DNA from: Stachybotrys elegans
Taxonomy: Eukaryota; Ascomycota; Sordariomycetes; Hypocreales; Stachybotryaceae
Assembly (NCBI GenBank): GCA_020746835.1
Contig: JAGPNK010000013.1
Location: 930,001 to 994,000 of the forward strand
Direction of reading: 5' to 3'
DNA: 64,000 bases
The notes below the pieces were generated by a model. It did not search any database. It was not told the origin of the DNA and was given only the letters and a program-made list of their open reading frames with translations. A program made the position numbers and the translations under genes. This document shows positions 23,391-34,752 of the stretch, one piece after another (position 1 is the first letter of the stretch; each line of letters opens with the position of its first letter).

Positions 23391-24177
23391 CCTGTCCCAG
23401 TCACCGCGACAGTGCGAGGATGAACAAGTTTATGAACGCAAAGATGAAGAGAGAAAAAATTAAGGGAAAAATTAAGGGGGGAAATCTTCTTCTATAAATA
23501 CTCATGTACAGTAAGACGGCGAGTATGAAAACCCCGTTGGAGTTTAGACTAGACCATGGAGCATATTACTTCTTGCTTGCTATATGCTCTAGGGTCTTGG
23601 AAATGGATGTCAGACAGTCAAAGGAAATAAATAGTTCTTCGTTTGCGCGAGTTGGCTTGGTTGATATATGATCGTTCTACTGCTTGAGCAGGCATTAGAT
23701 TAATACTAGAGGTCAAAAGTTCAAGAATACCAATACAACCTCCCTTCATTTTCTCAACTCGTGTATTTTCTTACTAATTATTATGCATTGATTTAATATT
23801 GTCTTTATAATTAGGGGGGCCTCCTTGAAGTCACTGGTCTGTATCCCATTGGGGCACAGGAACAGGAAATCCCAAATCCCACATTTCCCGAACCTGTTGT
23901 CTGAGAAGACTAACTCCTACATTATTAAGAGCGGTTTTTTTTTTTTTGGTCTTTTCCCCGGTGACCTTGTGTCGCAGTTGAAACCATACAGACGGTTAGC
24001 CTGTAAATTTCCGTTGACTTTGGGTCTTTATGGAGTTTGGTGAGTGACACTTGAGAGAAAACCTAGCCTCGGGAGCGGAGGACATAAAGCAGACCATGGC
24101 CATCGTGGACGGGGACTCTCGAGTCAAACCCCAATCCGTTACGTACTTCAGAGCTGCATTGCTCTTTATTATTAGAC
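23391..24177. other. Intergenic with one repeat copy and a poly-T run
   Basis: No gene supported. Contains repeat copy 3 and an uninterrupted T run of about 13 at 23937-23949. The left part is the lactonase promoter region. Confidence 0.5.
23785..23890 (+). repeat. Dispersed short repeat, copy 3
   Basis: Contains ATTGATTTAATATTGTCTTT, then GGGGCCTCCTTGAAGTCACT, GTATCCCATTGGGGCACA and GGAAATCCCA. Differs from copy 2 in the core mostly by C/T and G/A changes. Confidence 0.75.
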
Positions 24178-26852
24178 CTAAGTAAGTGCTAAAGCTCTGG
24201 CAATTAGGCCTACTCGATCCGCCACAATCATATCAACACCAGCCTTGACTTGAATCTGTGAGATGTTAGCTAGAAATTATCTGTGACAAGCAGGGTCGGT
24301 TACCTCTACGCTGTTGGGGTCGTTATTCATCGTTCCATACGTCCCACAGATCAAGCCTCTACCTTTCACGAGGCCAACCAATCTTGGACACAGCAACAGA
24401 GCGTCACAGGCAAAAACCACTCCGGCAAGCCCCCAGCGCTCGGCAAAGTGCATCGCTCCCTGTAGGCTTGCGGCGCGGACTTCCATGTCCGACATGGGCA
24501 CCTTGCCAGCGTTGGTGATGAAGAGGATGGGGTAGGCCCTCTGCTTCATAGCAAGCAAGATGCAGATCTCAGGGGTGAAGGATGTGAGCACTATCTGGCG
24601 GTTGCCGGCATGGCGATCGATATGCTCCAGGACGACGTCGACAAATGTGTTCAGCTCGATGGCGACAGGGGCAACGCCGGCTTCGACAGACTCGTGAAGA
24701 CGAGGGTACTCTATATAGTTATGTATCAGTTTGAGCGAACTACGTCTTGTCTCAGTTGACAGTGGTAACTTGGGGACGAACTGATCTCAATGTCGCATCC
24801 GATGTTCTGCGGCAGCCCGACGAGTATATCCTGCAGCGTGGCAAACGAGTCGTGTATAACGTCGCCTTGCGTATTTGGCTTGAACCCTTTCTTCTGGAAG
24901 TCGACTGTGTGCTTCATTTTATGGTGGATCTGCATCGTCTCTACCTCAGAATAGCGACCAAGCGACCGAGAGCGTGACCTTCCTGCCGCTTCCCTACGAG
25001 GAGCCGTTACCAGAGGATTGCTGTAGGGGGTTGTGTTATACTAGCATGTATGAACTGGTCCAAGGTCACTTCGTGTATGGGGACGTCAGTCCCAGATTCG
25101 CTGAGGGAGAAGTCGTGAAAAGCAACGGGTTGTAGGTCGCGGGTAACCTGAATGTCGAATTCAACAAAGGAAGCCCCGAGCTTGGCGGCGGAAAGAAAAG
25201 AAGTAATCGTGTTTTCCCCAACCTGGAGGTGTTTTCGCGTCACAGAATTCTGCCCGGCCCCTCGATGGCCGACAAGAAGTGGAGGATCAGGCGTGCTTCT
25301 GGCCAGATCTACGCACCTCGGCGTCTGAAGACGCGAGAAGGGATGCACGACCAGCGGCGTGAATGTCACAACGCCTGCCATCCGCATTGTATCCCTTTCG
25401 AGCATGGGGATTGTCTGTTCCCGAACAAGACTTTGTCGGTGGGCACCTAATGTCTCATGGTTTCTTGCCAGCAATGCTGTCCCACTGGCGACTAGCACCT
25501 CGTTCTGGTTACCGGGGCCGTCCGTCAAGCGAATAACGTCGAACACCAAGCACAGCTCCACGGTTTCTGGAACAACAAAGACGAAAGGGTCGTTGATTCT
25601 ATCATCTAGGATAGGCAGTGGAACACGTCGCCGTTCCACAACGCCCGGCACAGAGACCTCGAGTACAAAAGTTGATTGGTGCTTGTTCGGGGTATAGGCT
25701 GAGGAGCAGAATGAGAGATCAACCCCGGCAATAGATTGGTCGGTACGGGTGGTCCCCAGAGTGGCAATGATGATATTCTGATCATAACCACAGCGGACAC
25801 TTGCCTTACTGGATAAAGGGACATGGGCGGGGGCGAGGGCGAGGGCTCCAACCGTGGAGTAGGCAGCAGGAGATTCCAGTAAATCAGCCACAGCCAGATG
25901 GCCCCTGAAGACTGCAACCTCTTTTGCAGTCCAGCCGAGACGGTCTTGGTGCGTCTGACTGGATCCCGCCTGGACCAAGAGTTGGACGATGTCAGCATGG
26001 CCATGCGCGCAGGCAAAGAAGAGCGGGGTCCAGGCTCGGGAATTGTCAGCGACATCGAGGCTGGCGTCTTGATTGCGCATGGCTCGGACGATGAGGGCCA
26101 CGTAGTCAATGCGGCCCATCTGAACGGCGACATGAAGGACAGTCTCGCCATGCGCGGACCGACGGTGAAGGTCGGTGCAACTGCGCAAGAGGGAGAAAAT
26201 GATGTCGTCGCTGCCGCTCTGGGTTCGAAGAGCGAGGGCAAGAACGTCACCCATGAGCCCTGCAGCAGAATCACCTCCTTCTGCATCAAGGAGCTCAATC
26301 ATGCTGAGTGCTGCTTGGATGTGTTGTCTCATGACGGCCTGGTGGAGCAGCGTAACGCCGTCACTGCCAGCCGAGTGGATGATGTCGGCCGCGGTCATTT
26401 CAGAAGACTGAGCATAATCGTCAGTCAGGACGGGCGCACGACCAGAGTCGATGATTGAGATGATCTTGGCCGTCCACATCAACTGCAATTGGCGCCATCG
26501 AGACTGGAGCTTCTGGTAAGACGGGTTCTCGGCCTGGCCACGACGCTCCAGCTTGGCAAGGATGCGTCCCACTGCACGAGCATTAACCTCTGTGAACCAT
26601 CGGAGTCTTTCTGGATTAGAAACCGCATCGCTAATGATCGGCTGTAAGAATCGATCAAGGGACGAAATTGCCGTCTCCAGACATTGGTAGGCCTCTGTGT
26701 TGATGTCAGCTCTAACGCAAGGGAAGGGAGCTGAAGCAAGAGCCACCTTGCAGCTTAGACAGCTTTATCAGGCATTTTAACAGGTTGTAGTCAACGTAAT
26801 GGTCGCTCCATTCGGACACAAAGTGCCTATGCATCGTATGTCCGAACCTCAT
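24178..26852 (-). CDS. SPX-ankyrin-glycerophosphodiesterase (Gde1-like), frame break in the GDPD domain
   Basis: Exon 1 (26852-26747) starts MRFGHTMHRHFVSEWSDHY, the N-terminus of an SPX domain, and is joined over a 52-bp intron to 26694. The frame then runs through the rest of SPX, ankyrin repeats (WTPLFFACAHGHADIVQLLV) and the start of a GDPD catalytic domain (VGHRGAG, GENTITSF, VEFDIQV, FHDFS), stopping at 25007. The GDPD domain resumes one frame over from about 25040 (TAPRREAAGRSRSRSLGRYSE), then exons 24710-24304 and 24255-24178, with introns 24781-24711 and 24303-24256; the last ends in QVKAGVDMIVADRVGLIARA. The order matches yeast Gde1, a cytosolic glycerophosphocholine phosphodiesterase whose SPX domain senses phosphate or inositol pyrophosphates. 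I found no ordinary intron bridging 25010-25040, so either a 1-bp frameshift or an unusual intron is present. Confidence 0.8.
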
Positions 26853-27128
26853 GGTGATGGAGTTAATGGCGATCGCTTATCTTGGTACGTTAGGAAGCAG
26901 TTGTGCTGAGGAAAGGCGGGTATAAGGGACTACTCCGCACTACGTACCTAGTAGGAAGTCCGTGCCAAGGATTCACTGCCTGTGGCACGTGTGCCTTTGT
27001 CTCATGCATTCAGTTGGTTCTCAAGCACTTACAAACCGTGTCCGACGGTGATCCACAACGTAGACCAACAAAGACTGGAGGGCATACTAAGAGGGATCAA
27101 GCATTCAATTGTGGCTAGTGTCGTCACT
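26853..27128. other. Short divergent intergenic region
   Basis: Between the start of the GDPD gene (minus) and the start of the ankyrin pseudogene (plus). Nothing specific seen beyond presumed promoters. Confidence 0.4.
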
Positions 27129-29224
27129 ATGGCAGCCCTTTCTAACCTCTGGACACTCTATAAACGCCTCCCGGGACGTCTTCACGCCGTCAGCAACGAA
27201 GTGGCCGACCTGGAACTCGTTCTTACCCAGGTCGCGGGACTGTTGAGCGAGCAAGCTGCCCTATCCAAGCCCTCCTAACTCCCCGGACTGATCCCTCATC
27301 TGCTGAGCCAGGCAAGAAGCAAGCTCAGGGACGCGGCCGCCATCGTTGACCGTCTAAACGCTGCTGTGTCCGCTAGCCCCAGAATTCCTCTCCTCGCCGC
27401 CAGGGCCTGGCACAAGGAGCATGCTACCTTGCAGTCCCTGCAGAACGACATCAGGACCATCAAGTCGAGCCTAAACATTTTGCTCGGCGCATCCAACTCG
27501 TATGTATCCGTACTTTCTTTCGCCTGTGCTCCACCATCGTCTCTTGCTAGCTAGCTGCTAATCGCTGGGCCACATTCAGGACATGGTGAGGATTCGTCTC
27601 GACATCCAAGAAGCCACGGCCGTTACCCTCCTCTCCGCAGCGCAGTCGTCGAAAGAACACTCTGCCCTTGGCCAGGCCGTGCTGGACACCATGGCCAAAA
27701 TCGACGAGCGCGTCGCCCGAGTCGAAGACCTCGTCCGAACCCAGTCAGACCGACTCCATGCTCGCGAGTTCTCCCAGATCGGCCCGCTCTACAGCGCCAC
27801 GGCACCGGAGCCACCCCGAAGACCGATCTCGAGTGGGGAAAAAGCGGCCTCAGTCGGTGTTGCCGTATACAGTAGCGTCCATCTTCCCCCCCGAATATAC
27901 ACCGCAACCTGCCACTCTTGCTGCTCGTGCTCGTGCCATACACCACAACGGTCAGCATCCCCTTCTCTCCTGGACAGCATCCTAGGACGTATCTTCATCG
28001 GCTACTCCGGACTGCCTGCACTCAGCCCAAACTGCGACAATAACGACTGCCGAGGACCTCCAGCGAAGCAGGTCAGCGTCGAATATTGGTTTCCTGCGAG
28101 CATATGGTCTGCCATCCTCCGAGTCCACATAGGTTTCGCCCTGTCCGGAGGACCTTCCTTACATCTAGAAACCTTGCGGTGAGTTCCCGATGCCTCCCAA
28201 TGCGTCAGCTTTGCTCAAACCGGAAACATCCGCGGACTTCAACACCTCTTTAGAAACGGCCTTGCCTCTCCCCGAGATGTGAGCGATACCCGTGGCTACA
28301 CGCTGCTTCGCTGGGCCCTCTACGCTAAACAGTACGAGGCCGTCGAATTTCTTGTTCACGCAGGAGCGGATCCGGATTACCGACCCATTGCAGCGTCGGA
28401 CAACAGCCCCCGCAGATCCCAACATCATGGACGTCCAAATATCAGGACCGCTATCCAACGCGGGAGCTCAAGGTTACACTACTTGTGTCGAGCTCCTTCT
28501 TGAAGCAGGTGCAGATCCTGATCCCTCTCCTCCCAACGACATCAAAAAGGGAAGCCCTCTCAGTGTCGCAACGAGAAACGGCAAAGACGCAACACTGCTT
28601 AAGCGACTCCTCGATTTCGGCGCGGACCCCGATACCCTCACAGCCGAGAACCAAACACCGCTCTTCCATGCCACAAAGAATGACAATGCAAGCTTTGCAG
28701 TGCTTCTCCTAGAGCATGGTGCTAACATCAATGCCCTGTCGAGCACGGGCGAGACACCACTTACAACGGCTATCAAATGCAACAGCCACAACACCTTGCG
28801 CCTGTTTCTTGAACGTTGGTCCGAATACAGCGTCTGCCCCCGCCTCAGAGGACCTAACCTGCTCGAAATCGCCGCCCTCTACGGTGATTGCGAGACGCTG
28901 GCTATTTTATCGGCCACCGATCACCTCCGGTCTAGCCAGGACAAGAACTACACAGTGGCAGATTTCAAGACTTTGCTTCGGCGCCGGATAGATGTAAACG
29001 AGGAGCTCATCGGGGCTTTCGACAAGCTGCTCTCGGTCATTAACATGGCACCATATCCTGGATAGTCCAGGGATAGCCAACGAGAAACCGGCTTTCTCTC
29101 CCGTTTGGTACTGCAGTCTCGCGCCAAAGATGAGATCTTTGCTCTGCAAAATGCCCCTGATGATGATGTAGACGATGATTTTTATGATGCCCCAGAAACA
29201 CTTGAGACAGTGATTGGTTCTTGA
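27129..29224 (+). pseudogene. Ankyrin-repeat protein pseudogene
   Basis: The locus reads as a typical fungal protein with N-terminal helical module, Cys-rich module and ankyrin repeats, but is broken. The N-terminal region (MAALSNLWTLYKRLPGRL) has an in-frame TAA at 27276-27278, after which the same frame continues (ARSKLRDAAAIVDRL). Past an intron near 27500-27580 come VRIRLDIQEAT, FSQIGPLY, CHSCCSCSCHTP and QVSVEYWFPASIW, then an in-frame TGA at 28180-28182 followed by the same frame (VPDASQCVSFAQTGNIRGL and the ankyrin-like GYTLLRWALYAKQYEAVEFL). Near 28413-28420 the frame shifts, with apparent loss of a hinge relatives have before DPNIMDVQ. Ankyrin repeats follow (GYTTCVELLLEAGADPD, NQTPLFHATKNDNASFAVLL), then an in-frame TAG at 29063-29065 and a continuing tail (DDDFYDAPETLE) to the TGA at 29222. 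Three nonsense codons, each one C-to-T change from CAA, CGA or CAG. Confidence 0.8.
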
Positions 29225-30181
29225 TAGCGTATCCCTCTGATGGTGTGGGATTTCGCGTTTGTGTGCCCCAATGGGATACAGACCGAGGCTTCCTTACAAC
29301 CTGCCCGACGATGCGGTCTGGTCCAATGGGTTCTAGTTTCCCGTAGATGAATCTGTTGAAAGATAAGGACTGGCATGTCTCGACCGTGAATCACTGGCTG
29401 CCCTTCTGGGATAGACAACCCTCTCGGCGTAGACTAATAATGCCGAGTCAAGTTGACAAACCACATCGGTAGACTTGCATTGAACGTGAGGTCAATTGGC
29501 ATTGTACTGCAGCTGAAGCATATTCAAGTATTGTTTTATCGGAATATATTTACTTTGTTACTTTATTTTTAAGGCGGTTCTCTGGAGGGTCTTTGCCTGT
29601 TCGCACTCAAACTCACGACGCCTTGGACGCGGTTGAAAGCAACTTCCGTATCAAAATCAGCGTGTATTTCATATCGCTCAAACTCCATGTCTCGCCTCTG
29701 TCAGACACTGCTCTTGAGCCATGCATGAGAACTGTCAATGCGAGTCGAGTCATACACCAGACTTCAGGGTAGGGCGCTCTGTCTTGGCAACAATGTCGCC
29801 CCTTGTCAACCGAGGCCCATGCTCGAGGCCTTGCCCATGAACCCTGGATGGACCCATTAGGGAGACGAGTCATGTCCAACCAAGGTTCGCTTCGGCGACA
29901 TTGTCTTGTTAGGCAATTGTGGCCTACCTTCCCGTTCAAGGAGGAGGATCAACGATCGCTGTTTGGTACGCTCCGGCACTGCCGTGAAAGCTTCCTCGCT
30001 ACCGACATTTTGCGAAACACATAGATCCGTCACAAGTCGCCGTCTCCGAAACGGGTGTAAAACCGGCAAAGCGTTTTATATTGTGGACTATCTATTAACT
30101 TTTGTTCTATCCCAATGGCTCCCAATCGCTTAATTGACAAACGCCAAACTAGTCGTAACCTTCCCACACCCAGGCAAATAA
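29225..30181. other. Intergenic with one repeat copy
   Basis: Repeat copy 4 begins about 20 bp after the ankyrin pseudogene. The remainder has no supported gene; the right end is the 3' side of the rhodopsin-like gene. Confidence 0.5.
29243..29301 (-). repeat. Dispersed short repeat, copy 4
   Basis: The reverse complement reads GGAAGCCTCGGTCTGTATCC, then CATTGGGGCACACAAA and GCGAAATCCCACA, matching the right half of the core in copies 2 and 3. Confidence 0.7.
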
Positions 30182-31559
30182 TCAAGGAATATCAGTAGAG
30201 AGGTGCGAGCTGGTATCGCTTCGCTTAGTCTCCTTATCCTCGTAGCTGACGTTGACGTTGGTCGTCCGCAAAATCCCGTTGTAGGTCATAATCTCGTCTT
30301 CGGAGCCCGTGGGCGATGTGCCTCGGATCTCCGTGTGTGTTCCCTTGTTCCCCATGCGCGATGGATGCAGGTCGCGGAGCATGTAGTTCATCGAGGTCCT
30401 CTCACGGTGGTTGCTTCGAGGAGGAGCGCCGGGCATCTGGCTGCCTCCCACGGTCAGGTTGGCGCTTCCGTACACCTCGCCGCTCGACTTGTCTTGGCTG
30501 AGATCGAAGAGCTTGGGGAACCAGCGACTGAAGAGAGGGCGAAGAGAGGGCATCGAGCAGCATATGACGGCCAGGTTGACCTCGACGGCGGTCCAGACGT
30601 AGGCAAGACTGTAGTGCACAGAGCGCTCGCCGTTGTAGAGGATGTTGTAGATGTTGACGAGACGCACAATGGCAACAATCGGGACCCTAGACAACAATAC
30701 AGTCAGTTCTGCCATCTTATCCGTTAGCATCGGCGTTCACTTACAAAAGACCGATGGCAAAGATACCGCAGAGGGCAATCTTGGCTCCGCGAGCCATTTT
30801 GAGGCGCAAGAAGATGTAGAAAGGCAGAGCCAGAATGAGGACGTCGGTCAAGATAGTCAGAGAAGACTGGATGATGTGGAAGCTGAGGTCGATGCATCGA
30901 GTGTCCGGGTCGTTTCTCATTTCCGGATGCCAGTTGGTGTAGATTGGTACGCACTGGAACAATGCCCCGAAGAAGACGGATATGGCATGGCCGATGGTGA
31001 AGTAGATCAAGCCCCAGATGGTCCAGTAGACGGCATTGTTGTGCCCGCCCAGTCGGAGGAGGAAGACGAGGATGGAGCACTTGACAAAGGCTAGCACGGG
31101 GTTGTAGCACAGCTGCTCAAAGAAGTTCCACCAAAGCCCTGCTGACGGGTCGTATTCAGGGACATCTTCGTCTCTCCAGCCGTAGTAGTTTAGCTTGAAG
31201 ACTGGCTGACTGTCAGTGACGGAAGATGGGACTGGCTTTGGCCAGACATACACATAAAGAGCGTCGCGCAAACCAAGATATCCGAGATGAGGGCAAGGCC
31301 ACATAAAAAGTCATCTAGTAGCCACGAGTCAGTTGCTGCCCGCTCGCGTCGGGACCGTCGATCCGGGCTCACCTAGTCCAAAGGTGCGCATAGTCACGCG
31401 GATATACACCCGCATGCTGTACACGACCGTCGCAATGGCCGGGAAGACAAACATGACGAACACGCCGGCCCGCTGCAGCGGCGGCGTCGGGATATCGAGG
31501 ACATTAGGGTAAGGACCGGGCCCGATCCGGTGGAAGTTGGACTGGTCGACGTGTTCCAT
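30182..31559 (-). CDS. Seven-TM rhodopsin-like (PTH11-type) integral membrane protein
   Basis: Four exons on the minus strand, 31559-31373, 31314-31252, 31201-30745 and 30686-30182, give 403 aa. The introns (58, 50 and 58 bp) have donors GTGAGC, GTATGT and GTAAGT. Hydrophobic helices run from AGVFVMFVFPAIATVVYSM through IWGLIYFTIGHAISVFFGAL, IIQSSLTILTDVLILALPFY and IALCGIFAIGLLVPIVAIV to AYVWTAVEVNLAVICCSMP, as expected for the fungal rhodopsin/CFEM-less PTH11-like membrane family. The loop with FHxxxxxDPDTRC-like Cys and the final E-x-N-x-A-V/I-x-C-x-x-M/L-P-x-x-R-P-L signature, visible here as EVNLAVICCSMPSLRPLF, are diagnostic of that family. A cytoplasmic Ser/Thr/Asp-rich tail of about 100 aa follows. 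Members may sense surfaces or ligands; the ligand here is unknown. Confidence 0.88.
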
Positions 31560-34500
31560 GGAGGTGAGACCAAAACGAAGGCTCCCAAAATGGAGTTGAG
31601 TTATTGGAAGGACACTCCCGTGGAGTCTTGTCGATTGACCACCAGGGCAGGGCGAAGCAAGCAGGCGGCAGAGTGATTCGGGAACGAGAGGACCATCGGA
31701 TCGTCCCTTGGAAGCGGGGACTCTGCACAGATTTATTCAGAAAAACAGAGATCTCCCCGGGGCCATCGCAACCTAGAGATCTCTCAAGTGTCCGTGTTCC
31801 GCCAAGATCTGATCTGGGTAGGGCGGGCTCCGTGGCCCAGCTCAACCAGGGCCTTTATGTTCAAGAACCCGTGAGGCGGACGACGGGAACAGGAAGAGGA
31901 TCGGGAAGGGAATGCACGACCAAAGTTTGACATTGTCGACCTTGGACGTGCGGGCAGGGGGGGAGGGTGGTTTGTATGTGTATTTGCGCTTTGATGAGGG
32001 CGGGCTAGGGGAAATCCATACGTATCCTGCCGCGAGGATGAGCGGATGCCAAGAGCTTAAAAAGACTGCTCATTGTTAGTGCTGTAGCAACTTGCCGGGG
32101 GAGAGTAGGCTGGCAAGAGAATGCGAGGTACCTCGCAGCGTCACTCAGCTTGGGAGACGTGGCATGTCCAGCAGGGGGATTCAGCGTCTTGGCTTTTCCA
32201 TGCCCCGATGTTATTGCTCTAACATGACCCGGTGGATAGGACAGGGCAACCTGGATCGCGGGGCGTCGAAGAAGATACCCGGAGACATGGAAGCACGACG
32301 CTAGACGCAAAGCAAAGAAGAGAAGAGGTGTTCGGTAGTCATGGGCGAGGATAAGCTTGACAGGTTTAGGACTTGCCGACCCGCCGCTCGTGGTCTAGAA
32401 GCGTTACCCTGCCTGAGGTGATTTCTGCCCTTGTGGCTGTTACGTATTGTCAAGGCACTTACGGATACCGTGCCCTTTAATCTATTTTACTTTGATCTAT
32501 TCCGGTGCATGGGCACAAAAAGACGGCCGCCTCCGCATGGCCCGTGGTGGGATTTAGAATTATTGTCTCTATATTACGATTATGCTTCCATATCAACCCC
32601 ATACGCTAGATCTGTTTCTCCCAAGGCCTCGGTGTCGTGGAGAGGAAGAGAAAAAAAAGTCGGGGCTGTCTGTGCTGCACCACTCGACGGAACCAGCCTG
32701 ATCTTCCCTCCTCCTTCTCCATTCTTCATAGCGGAGAAGATGTTGGACGATCCACCTTACTCACATTAGCCCATCAAGACCTGTGCTTTTTTTCATGGCG
32801 ATGGCGAGCTACTCAGATCAGAGTCCAAGCGGCCAAAGGGACGAAAACTCTCCGTCGTTGGCGAGAAGATGGCAGATCCTTTCTTGTTCTTGAAACCCGA
32901 CCGACATACGGATACATATGTATGCATGCCGCCCCCTCTCTACAAAGTCTGGCTCCGAGGGTATGGAATGGATCGAGGGATGAGAGACCCTGTCGTGTTA
33001 CATTGCAGCCGCCCCCCCTTTCTGTACAAATAACGCTTGACATTACGCGTTTATGATGTAAAGACCATGAATGCGGCTTCAGCCGGGACACAGGCCTTTC
33101 TTTCATTGACAAGCGGCCGCTGTCATTCAGCTGTGGCGTCAGGTTAGTCGTTGATTGGGCTCGGAAGCCAAAAAGACCGCGTCTTTTCTTATTTCTTAGT
33201 CCTCTCTTAGTTGGCTGAACAACTAGGGCGAGTCTAGCAAGGATGCCCCCCCTCGGCTCCCCTGACAGATCATTCCCTCTTGTGACTCTGCGTCCTAGCT
33301 TGGTGCCGATCTCTCCCGTGTGCGGTAAGGAGCTAGTTCTCTGGTCCTGCTAATTAGTTTCCCGTGGGCTGGCAGCTCTATCCGTGGCTCCGCGGTTTTG
33401 CAATTCCCAGGCCCGCTTGGAAAATGGATCACCCGCAACTCGGGAAAGGCCTCGAGGGGCGCACGGGGCGCCGTCAGCTTAATAGCATAACCGCTATAAG
33501 GAAAGGAGCGCGGGGCCCGAGGCGCCCTAAGCAGCTAAGCAGGGGCTGCTTGTGGCTTGCCCTCGGCGAGGAGCTGCTTCGGGGCTCCCTCCGTTCCTCG
33601 CCTCCTCCTGTACTCTCCCCCTTCACCATCTCGGGCATCGCTCCTGGTTCGTCCGAAGAACCAGACGGTGCCAGACTGTGGCTCGTCTCGAGGAGAAGCC
33701 GCACAGTACAGTTCTTGGAGGACCACAATAAGAAGCACCTCCCCTCCTTCCACGGCCGCTGGCGACTTGAAGCAGAGCCTCTTCCTTGTGCGTGAAATGA
33801 TGGTCCTCCTCCACCTGGCGGACAGGTTGGCCAGCCTGTCATTTCGCACATGCCGACTCTGTTTGAAGGTGTCCCTTGTGTCTGGATTGTTGTTATCAGG
33901 CTGCGTGCAAGGTATAGAGCGATGACTGGAAGCGCTGAGGCAGCCTCCTCCTCCACCGGCCCCTGGGCAATATCACGGGCGGACTTTGTGTCTTTTGACT
34001 CCGGACATGATCAATGGCCACGAAGGAAGCACCTGGCCTCCGACTAGTTGTCAATGGTGTCTAGCAGTGTATCATGTATCCCGTCTAGTGAATCAGCCTC
34101 ACAGGAGCTGTGGGCGCGCTGCCTCGCTCGCTTACACAGCAAGTCATCAGCATGCCCATTATCTCCTTGGCATGCCCGCAAGCTCATTATCTTCCGGGCA
34201 TTTTGGGCGTTCCGAACTCCACTGTGCGTGGCAACCCTGTCGATTGTGAGGTTTCCCAATTGCTGGGACGGACACAAGCCGGAGAATAGAAGCACGCACC
34301 GTCATGCACCCATTCTTTGATGCTTCCATTCTTCCATTTTTGTATCCATCCATCCATACCGTATATCGTACCAAGTTCAATGTGCCTATAGCATGAGAGG
34401 CATTGGCCAGAAGAAACACGGACACGAGGGGTCAAACGGAAGGATGGGATCATTTGCCCATCCTTGAATTCCATCCAGCATAGCTTGCCTCGTCAAGGCC

Positions 34501-34752
34501 TCCTCTGTCCATTAAGAGGCCGCATCTCAGGGATCTCGGCTCCACCAACTATGGGTTTTCAGTGGATAACCCGCCATTATCGTGTGGATTCCATACTCAT
34601 GGTGGTGGTGGGTTTCGCCCGGCGTGGCGGGACACGCAGACGGCAATGCGCGGCATCCTCGATATAAGTATCCTGTTGGCCGTCGCTCTCGTTGCCCTTC
34701 TCGCTTCCGGAGCATCGCTGTCTTGCCCAACTTAACCAGCCTTCTTGCCGCG
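31560..34752. other. Long gene-free interval (about 3.2 kb)
   Basis: ORFs exist on both strands, the longest around 33364-33956, but they overlap in antisense, contain no recognisable domain and no splice pattern. The interval includes pyrimidine-rich tracts around 33010 and 34305-34360 and short runs of repeated GCC/CCTCG. It separates the divergent starts of the rhodopsin-like gene (31559, minus) and the flavoprotein gene (34753, plus), so it contains both promoters. A non-coding RNA cannot be excluded. Confidence 0.5.

Noticed and set aside
33364..33956. Overlapping ORFs of 100-160 codons on both strands
   Set aside because: Mutually antisense, no domain, no splice signals, composition driven by GC-rich DNA.
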